In this document: positions 24,414 to 35,969 of the stretch, piece after piece
How positions within the stretch are numbered: the first letter of the stretch is position 1
Layout: each line of letters starts with the position of its first letter
From: Cynocephalus volans
Taxonomy: Eukaryota; Chordata; Mammalia; Dermoptera; Cynocephalidae
DNA: 64,000 bases
Reading direction: 5' to 3'
NCBI RefSeq assembly: GCF_027409185.1
Contig: NC_084463.1
Span: 41,704,407 to 41,768,406 of the forward strand
Position numbers and translations under genes: made by a program
Notes under the pieces: model-generated
Databases searched by the model: none
What the model saw: only the letters and a program-made list of their open reading frames with translations
Told to the model about the DNA's origin: nothing

Positions 24414-27400
24414 TTAGCTCCCTCCAATAAGTGAGAACATGTGGTATTTCTCTTTCTGTGCCTGACTTGTTTCACTTAATATAATTCTCTCAAGGTCCAT
24501 CCATGTTGTTGCAAATGGCAGTATTTCATTCGTTTTTATAGCTGAGTAGTATTCCATTGTGTAGATGTACCACATTTTCCGTATCCACTCATCTGATGAT
24601 GGGCATTTGGGCTGGTTCCAACTCTTGGCTATTGTAAAGAGTGCTGCGATGAACATTGGGGAACAGGTATACCTTCGACTTGATGATTTCCATTCCTCTG
24701 GGTATATTCCCAACAGTGGGATGGCTGGGTCGTATGGTAGATCTATTTGCAATTGTTTAAGGAACCTCCATACCATTTTCCATAGAGGCTGCACCATTTT
24801 GCAGTCCCACCAACAATGTATGAGAGTTCCTTTTTCTCCGCAGCCTTGCCAGCATTTATCGTTCATAGTCTTTTGGATTTTAGCCATCCTAACTGGGGTT
24901 AGATGGTATCTCAATGTGGTTTTGATTTGCATTTCCTGGATGCTGAGTGATGTTGAGCATTTTTTCATATGTCTGTTGGCCATTTGGATATCTTCCTTAG
25001 AGAAATGCCTACTTATCTCTTTTGCCCATTTTTTAATTGGGTTGCTTGTTTTCTTCTTGTAAAGTTGTTTGAGTTCCTTATATATTCTGGATATTAATCC
25101 TTTGTCAGATGTATATTTTGCAAATATTTTCTCCCACTCTGTTGGTTGTCTTTTAACTCTTTTAATTGTTTCTTTTGCTGTGCAGAAGCTTTTTAGTTTG
25201 ATATAATCCCATTGGTTTATTTTTCCTTTAGTTGCCCGTGCTTTTGGGGTCGTATTCATGAAGTCTGTGCCCAGTCCTATTTCCTGAAGTGTTTCCCCTA
25301 TGTTTTCTTTAAAAAGTTTTATTGTCTCAGGGTGTATATTTAAATCCGTAATCCATTTTGAGTTGATTTTAGTATACGGTGAGAGGTATGGATCTAGTTT
25401 CATTCTCCTGCATATCGATATCCAGTTATCCCAGCACCACTTGCTGAAGAGGCAGTCCCTTCCCCAGTGAATAGGCTTGGTGCCTTTGTCAAAGATCAGA
25501 TGGCAGTAAGTGTGTGGGTTGATTTCTGGATTCTCTATTCTATTCCATTGGTCAGTGTGTCTGTTTTTATGCCAGTACCATATTGTTTTGGTTATTATAG
25601 CTTTGTAGTATAGCTTAAAGTCAGGTAGTGTTATGCCTCCAGCTTTATTTTTTTTGCTGAGCATTGCTTTGGCTATGCGTGGTCTTTTATTGTTCCATAT
25701 AAATGTCTGAATAGTTTTTTCCATTTCTGAGAAAAATGTCTTTGGAATTTTGATGGGGATTGCATTGAATTTGTATATCACTTTGGGTAGTATGGAAATT
25801 TTCACTATGTTGATTCTTCCAATCCAAGAGCATGGAATATCTTTCCATCTTCTTGTATCCTCTCTAATTTCTCTCAGCAGTGGTTTGTAGTTCTCATTAT
25901 AGAGATTTTTCACCTCCTTGGTTAACTCAATTCCTAAGTATTTTATTTTTTTGGTGGCTATTGTAAATGGGCAGGCTTTCTTGATTTCTCCTTCTGCATG
26001 TTCACTATTGGAGAAAAGAAATGCTACTGATTTTTGTGTGTTGATTTTGTATCCTGCTACTGTGCTGAAATCATTTATCAATTCCAACAGTTTTTTTGTA
26101 GAGGTTTTAGGCTGTTCGATATATAGGATCATGTCATCTGCAAACAGGGACAGTTTGACTTCATCTTTTCCAATCTGGATGCCCTTTATTTCCTTCTCTT
26201 CTCTGATTGCTCTGGCTAGTACTTCCAACACTATGTTGAATAGGAGTGGTGAGAGTGGGCATCCTTGTCTAGTGCCTGTTCTTAAAGGAAAAGCTTTCAG
26301 CTTTTCCCCATTCAGGATGATATTGGCAGTGGGTTTGTCATATATGGCTTTAATTATGTTGAGATATTTTCCCTCTATACCTAACTTATAGAGGGTCTTT
26401 GTCATGAATGAGTGCTGAACTTTATCAAATGCTTTTTCAGCATCTATAGAGATGATCATATGGTCCTTGTGTTTGAGTTTATTAATATGGTGTATCACAT
26501 TTATTGATTTGCGTATGTTGAACCAACCTTGCATCCCTGGGATGAATCCCACTTGATCGTGATGAATAATTTTTCATATGTGTTGCTGTATTCTGTTTGC
26601 TAGTATTTTAGTGAGGAGTTTTGCATCTATATTCATCAAGGATATCGGCCTGTAGTTTTCTTTTTTGGTTATATCTTTACCTGGTTTTGGTATCAGGATG
26701 ATGTTTGCTTCATAGAATGAGTTTGGGAGATTTGCGTCCGTTTCAATCTTTTGGAATAGTTTGTAAAGAATCGGTGTCAATTCCTCTTTGAATGTTTGGT
26801 AAAATTCTGCTGTGAATCCATCTGGTCCTGGGCTTTTCTTTGTTGGGAGCCTTCTGATAACAGCTTCAATCTCCTTTATTGTTATTGGTCTGTTCAAATT
26901 TTCTACGTCTTCACGGTTCAGTTTTGGGAGCTTGTGTGTGTCCAGAAATTTATCCATTTCCTCCAGATTTTCAAATTTGTTGGCGTATAGTTGTTTATAG
27001 TAGTCTCGAATGATTCCTTGTATTTCAGATGAATCAGTTGTAATATCGCCTTTTTCATTTCTAATTTTTGTTATTTGAGTCTTCTCTCTTCTTTTTTTTG
27101 TTAGCCATGCTAATGGTTTGTCAATTTTATTTATCTTTTCAAAAAACCAACTTTTTGATTTGTTGATCTTTTGAATTGTTTTTTGGTTTTCAATTTCATT
27201 CAGTTCTGCTCTGATCTTAATGATTTCTTTCCGTCTGCTAACTTTAGGTTTGGATTGTTCTTGTTTTTCTAGTTCTTTAAGGTGAAGTGTTAGGTTGTTC
27301 ACTTGCCATCTTTCCATTCTTCTGAAGTGAGCATTTAATGCAATAAATTTTCCCCTCAATACTGCTTTTGCAGTATCCCACAGGTTTTGGTATGATGTAT

Positions 27401-28241
27401 CATTGTTTTCATTAGTTTCAATAAACTTTTTGATTTCCTGCTTGATTTCTTCTTGGACCCATATGTCATTAAGTAGAATGCTGTTTAATTTCCATGTGTT
27501 TGTATAGTTTCCAGAGTTTTGTTTGTTATTAATTTCTAGTTTTAATCCATTGTGGTCTGAGAAGATACATGGGATAATTCCAATTTTTTTGAATTTATTG
27601 AGACTTGATTTGTGACCTAATATGTGATCTATCCTGGAGAATGATCCATGTGCTGATGAGAAGAATGAATATTCTGAGGTTGTTGGGTGGAGTGTTCTGT
27701 AGATATCTGCCAATTCCAATTGGTCTAGAGTCTTGTTTAGATCTTGTGTTTCTCTACTGATTCTTTGCCTAGATGATCTGTCTAATATTGACAGTGGAGT
27801 GTTCAGGTCCCCTGCTATTATGGTATTAGTGTCTATTTCCTTCTTTAGGTCTAATAGAGTTTGTTTTATAAATCTGGCTGCTCCAACATTGGGTGCGTAC
27901 ATATTTATGATTGTTATGTCTTCTTGATGGATCAGTCCTTTTATCATTAAGTAGTGTCCCTCATTGTCTCTTTTTATGGTTTTTAGTTTAAAGTCTATTT
28001 TGTCAGATATAAGAATAGCCACTCCAGCTCGTTTTTCTTTTCTGTTTGCATGGTAAATCTTTTTCCATCCTTTCACTCTTTGTCTGTGTGAATCTTTATG
28101 GGTGAGGTGGGTCTCTTGTAGGCAGCATATAGTTGGGTCCTGCTTTTTGATCCAGTCAGCCAGTCTGTGTCTTTTAATTGGGGAATTTAAGCCTTTAACA
28201 TTAAGAGTTGTTATTGAAAGGTGTTGATTTATTCCTAGCAT
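24414..28241 (-). pseudogene. L1 ORF2 (endonuclease-reverse transcriptase), one nonsense codon
   Basis: ORF2 of the LINE-1 encodes the endonuclease and reverse transcriptase used for target-primed insertion. The frame runs 1,275 codons and is broken only by a TGA at 26,574-26,576 (codon 556); downstream codons stay in the same frame. N-terminal endonuclease motifs are visible: [19 protein letters not shown] and SDHNGL. The reverse transcriptase has the FADD catalytic motif soon after the stop, and the RQGCPLSP segment precedes it. A C-terminal cysteine cluster (CX3CX7HX4C) is present near the end. The stop lies between the endonuclease and the RT core, so it separates the two activities. An AAA, AGA or CGA codon is the likely ancestral state by family comparison. 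The 555-codon upstream and 712-codon downstream parts are each fully open. Confidence 0.95.
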
Positions 28242-28428
28242 TTTATTGGTTGTTTGGTTGTCTTAGGTGTCTTTTGTTCCTTGCTTTCTGATTTACTGTT
28301 TGGTTTCTTTGTTTGTTGGTTCCTTAGGTTGTAGATAGTGTTTTTGTTAGCTTGTTTTCTCTTCATGAATGCCATTTTTATTGTACTAGCGGGTTTAGAT
28401 TTTTCTTAGGTTTTTATGGCAGAGGTAG

Positions 28429-29427
28429 TTATTTTTCAGGAACCAAACCCAGTACTCCCTTGAGGATTTCTTGTAAGGGTGGTCTTGTGGTAGTGAACTC
28501 CCGCAGTTTTTGTTTGTCTGAGAAATATACTATTTGCCCCTCATTTCGGAAGGATGGCCTTGCAGGGTAGAGTATTCTTGGCTGGTAATCTTTGTCTTTT
28601 AGTATTTTGAAAATATCATCCCATTCCTTTCTAGCTTTTAGGGTTTGTGATGAAAAGTCTGATGTTAACCTGATTGGGGCTCCCTTATAGGTGATTTGAC
28701 GCTTCTCTCTTGCAGCTTTTAAGATTCTCTCTTTGTCTCTGAGTTTTGCCAATTTGACTATGACATGTCTTGGAGAAGGCCTTTTTGGGTTGAATACGTT
28801 TGGAGATCGTTGAGCTTCCTGGATCTGAAGATCTGTGATTTTTCCTATACCTGGGACGTTTTCTGCCACTATTTTGTTGAATATGTTTTCAATGGAATCT
28901 CCATTTTCCTCCCCTTCTGGAATACCCATGACTCGGATATTTGAGCGCTTGAGGTTGTCTGATATCTCTCTCAGATTTTCTTCCATGTCCTTGATTCTTT
29001 TTTCTTTCTTTTTGTCTGCTTGTGTTATTTCAAACAGCCCATCTTCAAGTTCAGAGGTTCTCTCTTCAATTTCGACAAGCCTGCTGGTTAAACTCTCCGT
29101 TGTGTTTTTTATTTCGCTGAATAACTTCTTCAGTTCAGCAAGTTCTGCTACATTTTTTTTCAGGACATTGATTTCCTTGTATATTTCCTCTTTCAGATCC
29201 TGTATACTTTTCCTCATTTCATCATGATGTCCAGCTGAGTTTTCTTGTATCTCATTCAGTTTCCTTAGAATTATCACTCGAAATTCCTTGTCAGTTATTT
29301 CAAGGGCTTCTTGTTCTATAGGATCTAGAGTATGAGATTTATTAACTTTTGGTGGTGTACTTTCTTGATTTTTTGTATTTCTGGTGTCTTTTTTTTGGTG
29401 TTTATTCATTGTGGCAGGGGGTTTCAC
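28429..29427 (-). CDS. L1 ORF1 RNA-binding protein
   Basis: An intact 332-residue ORF1 protein, close to the usual 330-340 residues of mammalian L1 ORF1p. It binds L1 RNA as a trimer and acts as a nucleic-acid chaperone in the L1 ribonucleoprotein. Residues about 50-150 are rich in Leu, Glu and Lys with heptad-like spacing, fitting the coiled coil. An RNA-recognition region follows, with the RSNIRVMGIPEGEE segment at about 164-177. A basic C-terminal domain holds KRPSPRHVIVK and ARPSFRNEGQIVYF-type segments. The start ATG is the first in-frame Met after the CpG-rich 5'UTR. ORF2 begins about 187 bp downstream on the same strand. It is expressed only if the L1 promoter is active. Confidence 0.95.
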   Translation of the reverse strand: MKPPATMNKHQKKDTRNTKNQESTPPKVNKSHTLDPIEQEALEITDKEFRVIILRKLNEIQENSAGHHDEMRKSIQDLKEEIYKEINVLKKNVAELAELKKLFSEIKNTTESLTSRLVEIEERTSELEDGLFEITQADKKKEKRIKDMEENLREISDNLKRSNIRVMGIPEGEENGDSIENIFNKIVAENVPGIGKITDLQIQEAQRSPNVFNPKRPSPRHVIVKLAKLRDKERILKAAREKRQITYKGAPIRLTSDFSSQTLKARKEWDDIFKILKDKDYQPRILYPARPSFRNEGQIVYFSDKQKLREFTTTRPPLQEILKGVLGLVPEK

Positions 29428-30950
29428 AGTCCACCGGTTTAAGACTAATGACTAACTAGGATGTTGCTGTGGTTGCCAATTTGGTATGGCTCCCGCCGTG
29501 ACTGCTCAGTTGGCCTCTAGTGTCTTGTGTGTGTGGTTGCCTCGGGTCTTGGGCTTCTCCGGGGATCCACCTTTCTAGTCAGCTTGTACTCTGCTGGGCT
29601 GGTGGATCACGTACCACAGGGTGTGTGATCTCTGTTGAGCTTTCACTTTCTGTACAGGACTTCTCCCCGTTCCGTGTGCTCTGGCCCAGGCTGTTAGATC
29701 GTGCAGTGGCGACCCCACCGGGTGTGTGGTTTCTGTCGAGTCTCCGCCTCCCTGGCCGCACGTCTCCCCACTCTGTGCACACTGTGCTGGGCTGGGGCGT
29801 GTCTTCTGCACCCCTCGTCTATCAGCTGGGCCTTCAAGACCCTGTTCAGCACCGCCTCGCCCAGGAAGTCTACCAGGTTTCTGCTAGGCACAGACGACCG
29901 GTCTCTCTGGGTGCCTTTGTAGCACTGTGTAGATCTTTCTCGGGTCTTGTTCACCTTTGTATCCCCCCGGTATAAACCGAGTCTAGTGCCCGCCTGCAGC
30001 CTGCTCTCCGGCAGGTTCAAGCGGACCTGGGAACTCTCCTACCACACTATTCCCAACCAGAAATTCGTTAGGCTCTTTTCCAAACTGGTGGTTGCAGAGA
30101 TGGTATCTGCCTCCCAGTAACAGGAAGTTTACCGGGGCCGGAGTCCAGGGTGTGGTGGAGTGACAGTCGGCCCGCCCGTACTTCCTAGCCCTCCCAAAAC
30201 TGGTCGGGACGCCCCACACCCCCAGCCCTGCCAGAGAACCGCGGAGGGAGTGGGAGAGGAGGTCGGCCCGCAGGGTCCGGAAAGCCCCGCGCCAGGCCAA
30301 GCAAATGGGCTCAGTGATGGCCGAGCAGGGCGGAGCTGCCCGCACCTGGGAAAATGGAGGCAGCACCGTGGCAGTGAGTGGCCTGGTGGTGCAGGCGGGA
30401 GCCGCGTGGGCATCCACCCCCCGAACAGAGCTGTGCCAGGGATCACTCACAGTGCTGTGCCAGGTCGGGCGCTCGCTCTGTCTCTGGTTTGTTGCCTTCC
30501 GTGTTCTCGGCGCTGCCGCCTTGGGCTGTTCAGTCGCGGCGCCGCTCGGGCGCTCCCAGGAATCTTCTTTAATGCCGGCCTGAAACCTCGAATCCTGAAT
30601 AGGGCAGCTGGCCGCCTTCAGTGCGGCCCCAGCCTCCGGGATCCTGGCTGCATCCACAGCAGCCCTGGCGCCGTGTTCCCTGTTTCAAGACTCACTTTTG
30701 CAGCTAAGAATCAGTTCTTTTCCTGCTCCACACTTCAAAGCTGTTGCCTGTAAATGAGGCAGCCTCTCCTGCCGGGGGCAAAGTGGCGTTGAGCCCCCAT
30801 GACCGGCCAGCAGCAGCAGTCCTCCCTTAAGAGATGGCCAGTGGAAGGTCCACAAGTTTCCCGGCTGCCTGAGGCCCAGTGGCCACCTTTTCCACCTCAG
30901 CTACTCCGCGCCAGCCGCTGCAGCCGCCGCCATCTTGAAACTCCTCTGCC
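29428..30950 (-). promoter_or_regulatory. L1 5'UTR with internal promoter
   Basis: About 1.5 kb upstream of ORF1 is much richer in GC and CpG than the surrounding DNA, as expected for an L1 internal promoter. A YY1-type site lies within the first ~30 bases of the element (plus-strand complement GCCGCCATCTTGA near 30,926-30,938). The open frames of up to 224 residues in this stretch are GC-driven shadows. Some L1s also have an antisense promoter here, but nothing in the sequence proves one. Confidence 0.8.
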
Positions 30951-30965
30951 CACAGTAACTGTTTT

Positions 30966-33160
30966 ACTTGAAATGTCCTTCTTGTCAGAACTTGAAGATG
31001 TGTTCACTGGGTCATGCAGTTAAGTCTCTGGTGAACTGTGCTTCTGGCCACCACGTGCGGTGATGTCTTTAGGAGTCCACAGGGAGAAAGCATGCAGGAA
31101 TTAGTGGACAGGTTTGAACAAGGGGCAATTAAAAGACATGCAAAGAATGAAAAAAGAAAGCACAGATTTCTATAATTTGTACCTTTTGCTTTTATAAATA
31201 TGTCAGCGATTTTATGTGAAGTTTTTCTTAATGCACAATTAATTGTATGTTTGTAGTTCAAAAAGACTTTTGTGTTTTCAAACTCTCTTAAAGATTGTAC
31301 TTAATTTTTCTCCTGTTTCAGGTAATTACTTAAATATGAATAGGTAAACATGGATGTGTGCATGGGTAACTATGTTTATGAACTGCAACCGTAGTTAACA
31401 GTTTCTTAACAGAAAGTGACAACCTAATCAACTGAATATTTTACATTCACAATTACAGTTTGAGATCTCATATAACATGTGAAATGTGCTTTATTCATCA
31501 TTTTGAATCTAATAGTCAATCTGAATGTACACACTACATGTTTCAAGTGAAGGTACCACCTATGGTCTATTCACTTTTTCAGTCTTCTGATTATTTGCTG
31601 CATAACAAAGTACCACAAAACTTAGTAGCTTTAAGCAAGAATTTCTTCTTATTACATGTCACACTGTTGTGGGTAAGTAGACTGGACAGGGCAGTGTGGG
31701 TTGGCTGCTGCGTGGTGTCTCTGGTCTTGGCTGGAAGTACACTAGTGGCTGGGGACATTGAACAGCATGCAGCCCTCACTTTGTAGTCAGGTTGGACTTC
31801 TTCACAGTCTGGCAGTCTCAGGGTAATCAGGGTTGTCAGGCTTCTGCCAGAGCCACTGTTCAAGAGGCCCAGGCAGAAGCTGTGAGGCTTTTTATGATCT
31901 CCTCTTAGAAGTCCCAAAGCAGCTCAAGCACATCACTAAGAGCAGCCCTGATTCAAGGAGAGGGTGATTAGATTTCACCTGTCGATAAGAGGAATAATAA
32001 GAATGCATCAATCTTTAATATATAACAGTTTGTCACAAATTTGTACATGCAAAATATACTTTGCCCCTCTCAAGAGCCCCAGAAATCATTTGCTATTATG
32101 GACCCACCTAGAAGCTTAACATAACCAGATCCTAGGGGCCTGTCACCTGCCCCTCCACACACACCCAGCTCACAGTGAGGAGACTGGCATGAACATGTGT
32201 GGGTACTTCCCTTCAGACATGGTTAGTGGGAAGAGGAGGCTCATGTAGGCACTGGTCTGAGCAGTTACTTATTCCCTTTAGGCACCTGCTCTACTTCTTT
32301 GATTAGGGCCCAGCCCTCATCCCTGGAAAGATGCCTCATGCCTCTTCATTCTGCCGTCTGGGCTCTTGCCATTCTCTGTCAATATCCTTTTTCCTTAAAT
32401 GCCTGGGTATGAAGTTGACTGACTTGCTTAGCTTATTTCTTACTGTAAGTTGGGGATCCAATGGCTTCCTTTTCATTTTTTATCTAACTCTGACCTTTTG
32501 ATTCGATTCAGTGTAATCACAGCTTTAAAAAGCATGGACTTCCTGTGAACTGAAACCCATAGATCAAAACTACCCCCACCCACTCTGAGACACAGGCCCT
32601 TTGTTCTCTGGCCTCCCCTTCTCTCGAAGGCTGCTATTAGGTGATGTCCTTTGAAGCTGTATTTACCAAGGACTATTTCTATGTCACATCCTAAGGTTCT
32701 TAAAATGCTGAAAATATCTTGCCATATCTTAAAAAAAAAAAAAAAACAATGGTTTTGATCCTTACCAAAAATGAAAGCACAGCTGGGCTGGTGTCCAAGA
32801 AGGTTCACTCACTGCTGGCTGGCAGTGGGTGGTACTGGAGACTCATGGGGGCTGTTGGTGCACATACCTGCTCATGGTCTTTCCATGTGGTTCCCCATCA
32901 CGGTGGTCTCAAGGTGGTTGGTTTTGCTACATGATAACTAGCTTTCCACAATGCAGTTGTGTAGTCCAGCCTTTGAATTCCCAAACTTACAGTTTTCCTG
33001 TGGTCTGTTGGCCAAACAAGTCACTAAGGCCAAGCAAGGCTCAAGAGGAATTAGTTTCTACCACAGAGGGAGGAGAAGGAAAAAAGCTGTGGCCACCTTT
33101 AATCTGCCAGAAATGTCATTGTTACAAATGTTTGTTCCAAGTTTATTATAATTTGCCTTG
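30966..33160. repeat. Non-coding DNA with unassigned ancient repeats
   Basis: No exon seen. The stretch 31,595-31,960 (TTTGCTGCATAACAAAGTACCAC, AGGCAGAAGCTGTGAGGC) and the stretch 32,820-32,950 belong to old interspersed families also seen near 22.0 and 58.5 kb; LTR or DNA-transposon origin is uncertain. The T-rich 32,728-32,745 stretch (A-run) is a simple repeat. Confidence 0.4.
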
Positions 33161-33360
33161 TGAATACTTCTTTGACTTACAGATTATTTCAAAGTACATC
33201 ATATAATTTTCAAATATTTGAGACTTTTGTGTATATATTTTTGCTGTTGGTTTCTAATTTAATGCCATTGTGGTCAGAGAACAAATTTCTTAAGATTTCA
33301 GTCTTGGGATTTCTTTTGTAGTTTGATGTATGCTCTGTCTTGGTGTGTGCTCCTGTATCA

Positions 33361-33535
33361 GTCTGTTTTTAGTACCTGACACTGGAATATGTATTCAATA
33401 CTGTTCAATCACCTCTTAAAGGTTCCACCTTTCAAATACCATAATCAGATTTCCCACCTTCTTGACACTGTTACAGTCAGGATCAAGTTTTTAACACATG
33501 AACTTTTGGGAGACACATTCAACCCATAGCAGCTG
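33361..33535 (-). mobile_element. MaLR LTR fragment (antisense)
   Basis: Begins with the antisense MaLR start (ATCAGTCTGTTTTTAGTACC) and ends with CTTTTGGGAGACACATTCAACCCATAGCA, the complement of the MaLR LTR 5' end. Internally shortened. It interrupts the old L1. Confidence 0.7.
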
Positions 33536-33599
33536 CACATATGCTTTATGTAGATCAGATAGGTTGAGTTGAAAACCATTCTGTTTCTCATATTATACT

Positions 33600-34395
33600 C
33601 TCACAGCACACTTCTGACCCCACATATGTGGGGATTTCTCTCCACACACTAAGGAAACAATCAATTCTGTGGCAGACACCAGCTGACTGTACTCCAATTC
33701 AAATCTATTCTGGCACTAGCTACCTAGAGATAGCATCAAATCTCGTTAAGTTAGGAGCCCAGTTCCTAAGACTTCTCCCACTTAAGATGCCAGTCACAAG
33801 TCCAGGTTCCTGGAATTTCTGACTGACTAGCTATAAATCAGGGTTCCAACAACCTTCTTCTTCCTCTTTAGGCTAAATTAATTTGCTGGAGCAGCTTAAA
33901 GAACTCAATGAAAAACTTATGTTTACCGGTTCATTATGAAGGATATTTTAAAAGGTACAAATAAACAGTCAGGGGAATAGTGAGGTCTGCACAGGGTGAG
34001 GTCTGGATGGGCCTCAGGCACAGGAGTTTCCATTCCCTTAGAGTTGGGAGCCCCACCCTTCTAACAGATGGATGATTTCCGCTGTCCAGTAGCCTCTCAA
34101 TCCCTTGCTCTTGGGTTTTAATGAGGCCTCATTACATAGGCACGATTGATTAAATCACTGTCCACTGGTGATCATAACCTTCAGCCTGTCTCTTCTCTGC
34201 AGGTTGAGGGGTGGGCTGAAAGTCCCAACCCTCTAATTACAGTGTTATTTTTTCTGGCAACCGTCCCCAATCCTGAAGCTATCTAGGTGCAGCCAGCCAT
34301 CAGCCAGATCATTAGCATGCAAAAAGACACTCTTCCCACTTTGGAGATTCTAAGGATTTTCGGAGTTGCATGGCAGGAGATGGGGATAGCGACCA
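33600..34395 (-). mobile_element. ERVL-type solo LTR, MER21-like
   Basis: The order of segments is that of an antisense ERVL LTR I associate with MER21: TTTACCGGTTCATTATGAAGG at 33,924, TTTTAATGAGGCCTCATTACATAGG at 34,117, the TCTAATTACAG segment at 34,232, and GGAGATTCTAAGGATTTT at 34,342. The word TATACT flanks it on both sides (near 33,597 and 34,397), a possible target duplication. It lies inside the old L1. Confidence 0.55.
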
Positions 34396-34561
34396 AATAT
34401 ATACTTTCATGATATCGCATAGGTCAAATTTTGTCATACATATTCCTGATTTTTTTATATGGTTCTTTCATGAGTTACTGAGAGAGGAGTATGACTTCTC
34501 CAACTATGATTGTGGATTGTCAATTTCTCGCTGTAGTTCTGTTGTTTTTTGTTTTAGGTAA

Positions 34562-34757
34562 AGTCATGTACTGCATAATGACATTTTGGTCAACAACAGA
34601 CCACATTTATGATGAAGAAATAGTCTACATAGCCTAGGTGTGTAATAACCTATACCATCTAGGTTGTGTAAGTACACTCTATGATGTTCACACAATGACA
34701 AAGTCACCTAATGACGCATTTCTCAGAACGTATTGCAGTCATTAAGCCAACATGACT
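34562..34757. mobile_element. Nonautonomous DNA transposon remnant
   Basis: The ends are imperfect inverted repeats: GTCATGTACTGCATAATGAC on the left and GTCATTAAGCCAACATGACTGTA on the right. An inner part (TAGCCTAGGTGTGTAATAACC, TAAGTACACTCTATGATGTTC) matches a well-known mammalian DNA transposon. I do not name the family. It interrupts the old L1. Confidence 0.6.
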
Positions 34758-35238
34758 GTACTTTGAGGCTCTGTGTTTAGGCACAGATGGATTTATAATT
34801 GTTACATCATTCTCACATATAATACTTCTCTTATTATGAAAGTGCTCTATTTCTGGTGATATGTTTTATCTTGAAGTTTCTTAAAGATTTTTATGCTTAC
34901 TGTCTGTGTAGTATACCTTTTTCCATTTTTTTAACTTTCATTTTGTTTGGGTCTTTGTATTTAAAGCATGTCTGTGGATAGCATATAGTTGAATCTTTCC
35001 TATCAAGCCTGTCAGTCTGCCTGAAGTAGAATATGCACTCCAATTGTATTTAAAGTAATTATTAATAAGGTTGGATTTAGATCTACCATTTTGCTACCTG
35101 TTTTCTATTTATCTCAATTGCCTTTTGGTTCTCTTGTTTTTGTTTTTCTAAATTCTTTTTGGTTACTTTTTTTGGGGGGGGTCAAATTTTCTAATGTTTC
35201 TGTTTGATTCATGTATTGGCTTTTTAAAATGATTTTTT

Positions 35239-35403
35239 TTTATATATAAAAGATGACAAGTAAGGGGTTTTAACCGTTGACTTGGTGGTGTCAGCACCAC
35301 GCTCTCCCAAGTAAGCCAACTGGCCATCCCTACATAGGGATCTGAACCCGTGGCCTTGGTGTTGTCAGCACTACAGTCTCCCAAGTGAGCCATGGGCTGA
35401 CCC
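35239..35403 (-). mobile_element. CYN-type SINE, dimeric tRNA-Ile form, with target duplication
   Basis: On the minus strand two tRNA-Ile-like units lie head to tail. Each contains a GGGAGAG/ACTG-TGGTGCTGA-AACACCAA anticodon-arm segment. The duplication TAAAATGATTTTTT is seen at 35,225-35,238 and 35,404-35,417. A second dimer is at 58.9 kb. Dimers differ in sequence from the GC-rich monomers at 10-13 kb, which suggests two subfamilies. Confidence 0.85.
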
Positions 35404-35969
35404 TAAAATGATTTTTTAAATAATTTATTTTTAATTTTGGTGAGAAACACAAAATGTACGTAAAATTTACCATTTTAAATGTTTCTTAACCTTTAAGTAG
35501 TGTTAGGTATAGTGACACTGTTGTGCAGCAAGTATCCAGAACTTTTTATCTTGGAAAACTGAAACTCTATACCCACTAAATGACAGCTTTCAATTACCTC
35601 CCTCCAGCTTCTGTCAAGAACCATTCTACTTTGTGTTTCTAAAAATTTGACTTACATCAGTGGAGCCTTACAATATTTGTCATTTTGCACGTGGACTATT
35701 TCACTTTGCATAATGTCTTCAAGTTTCCATGTGGCAGCATATAACTGTCAGGATTCTCTTTGTTTTCAAGGTTGACTGATATTTCTTTGAATGTATACAC
35801 CATGTTGTTTATCCATTCACATTTGTCTGTGGACATTTTGATAGCTTCCATCTCTTGGCTAAGTAAATAATGCTGCTATAAAAATTGGTGTATAAATGTC
35901 TCTTTGAGATATTGCTCTTTATTATTCTAGATATATACATAGAAGTTGGTTTGATGGATTATTTTGTGT

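Larger units (their letters stand above)
24146..30950 (-). mobile_element. Full-length LINE-1, minus strand, with 15-bp target duplication
   Basis: A complete ~6.8 kb LINE-1 in reverse. The duplication CACAGTAACTGTTTT is perfect at 24,131-24,145 and 30,951-30,965. From the right: 5'UTR promoter (about 29,430-30,950, CpG-rich), ORF1 (28,429-29,427), a short inter-ORF spacer, ORF2 (24,414-28,241, one internal stop), 3'UTR and an A-tail seen as T-runs near 24,146-24,165. The first bases of the element carry a YY1-type CAAGATGGCGGC word (complement at about 30,925-30,938), as in other L1 promoters. The perfect duplications, intact ORF1 and single ORF2 lesion all point to a recent insertion from an active lineage. 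Confidence 0.95.
33160..35400 (-). repeat. Ancient L1, endonuclease to inter-ORF part (antisense, interrupted)
   Basis: Reads as antisense L1 matching the young L1 region at about 27,440-28,330: TTCTAATTTAATGCCATTGTGGTC at 33,250, the GTTTTATCTTGAAGTTTC segment at 34,870, and the AAGCATGTCTGTGGATAGCAT segment at 34,965. It is split by a MaLR LTR (33,361-33,535), an ERVL-type LTR (about 33,600-34,395) and a DNA transposon (34,562-34,757). Too decayed for any open frame. Confidence 0.75.

Noticed and set aside
24565..26391. Plus-strand open frames of 157-165 codons inside the L1
   Set aside because: They are antisense shadows of ORF2.
29983..30753. Open frames of 197-224 codons on both strands in the L1 5'UTR
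   Set aside because: They lie in the CpG-rich L1 promoter and mirror each other; no L1 ORF is expected there (primate ORF0 is much shorter and antisense evidence is absent).
35239..35403. tRNA-Ile gene candidates (also 58,866-59,018)
   Set aside because: The tRNA-like arms are doubled, followed by A-tails and flanked by target duplications: they are SINEs, not tRNA genes.
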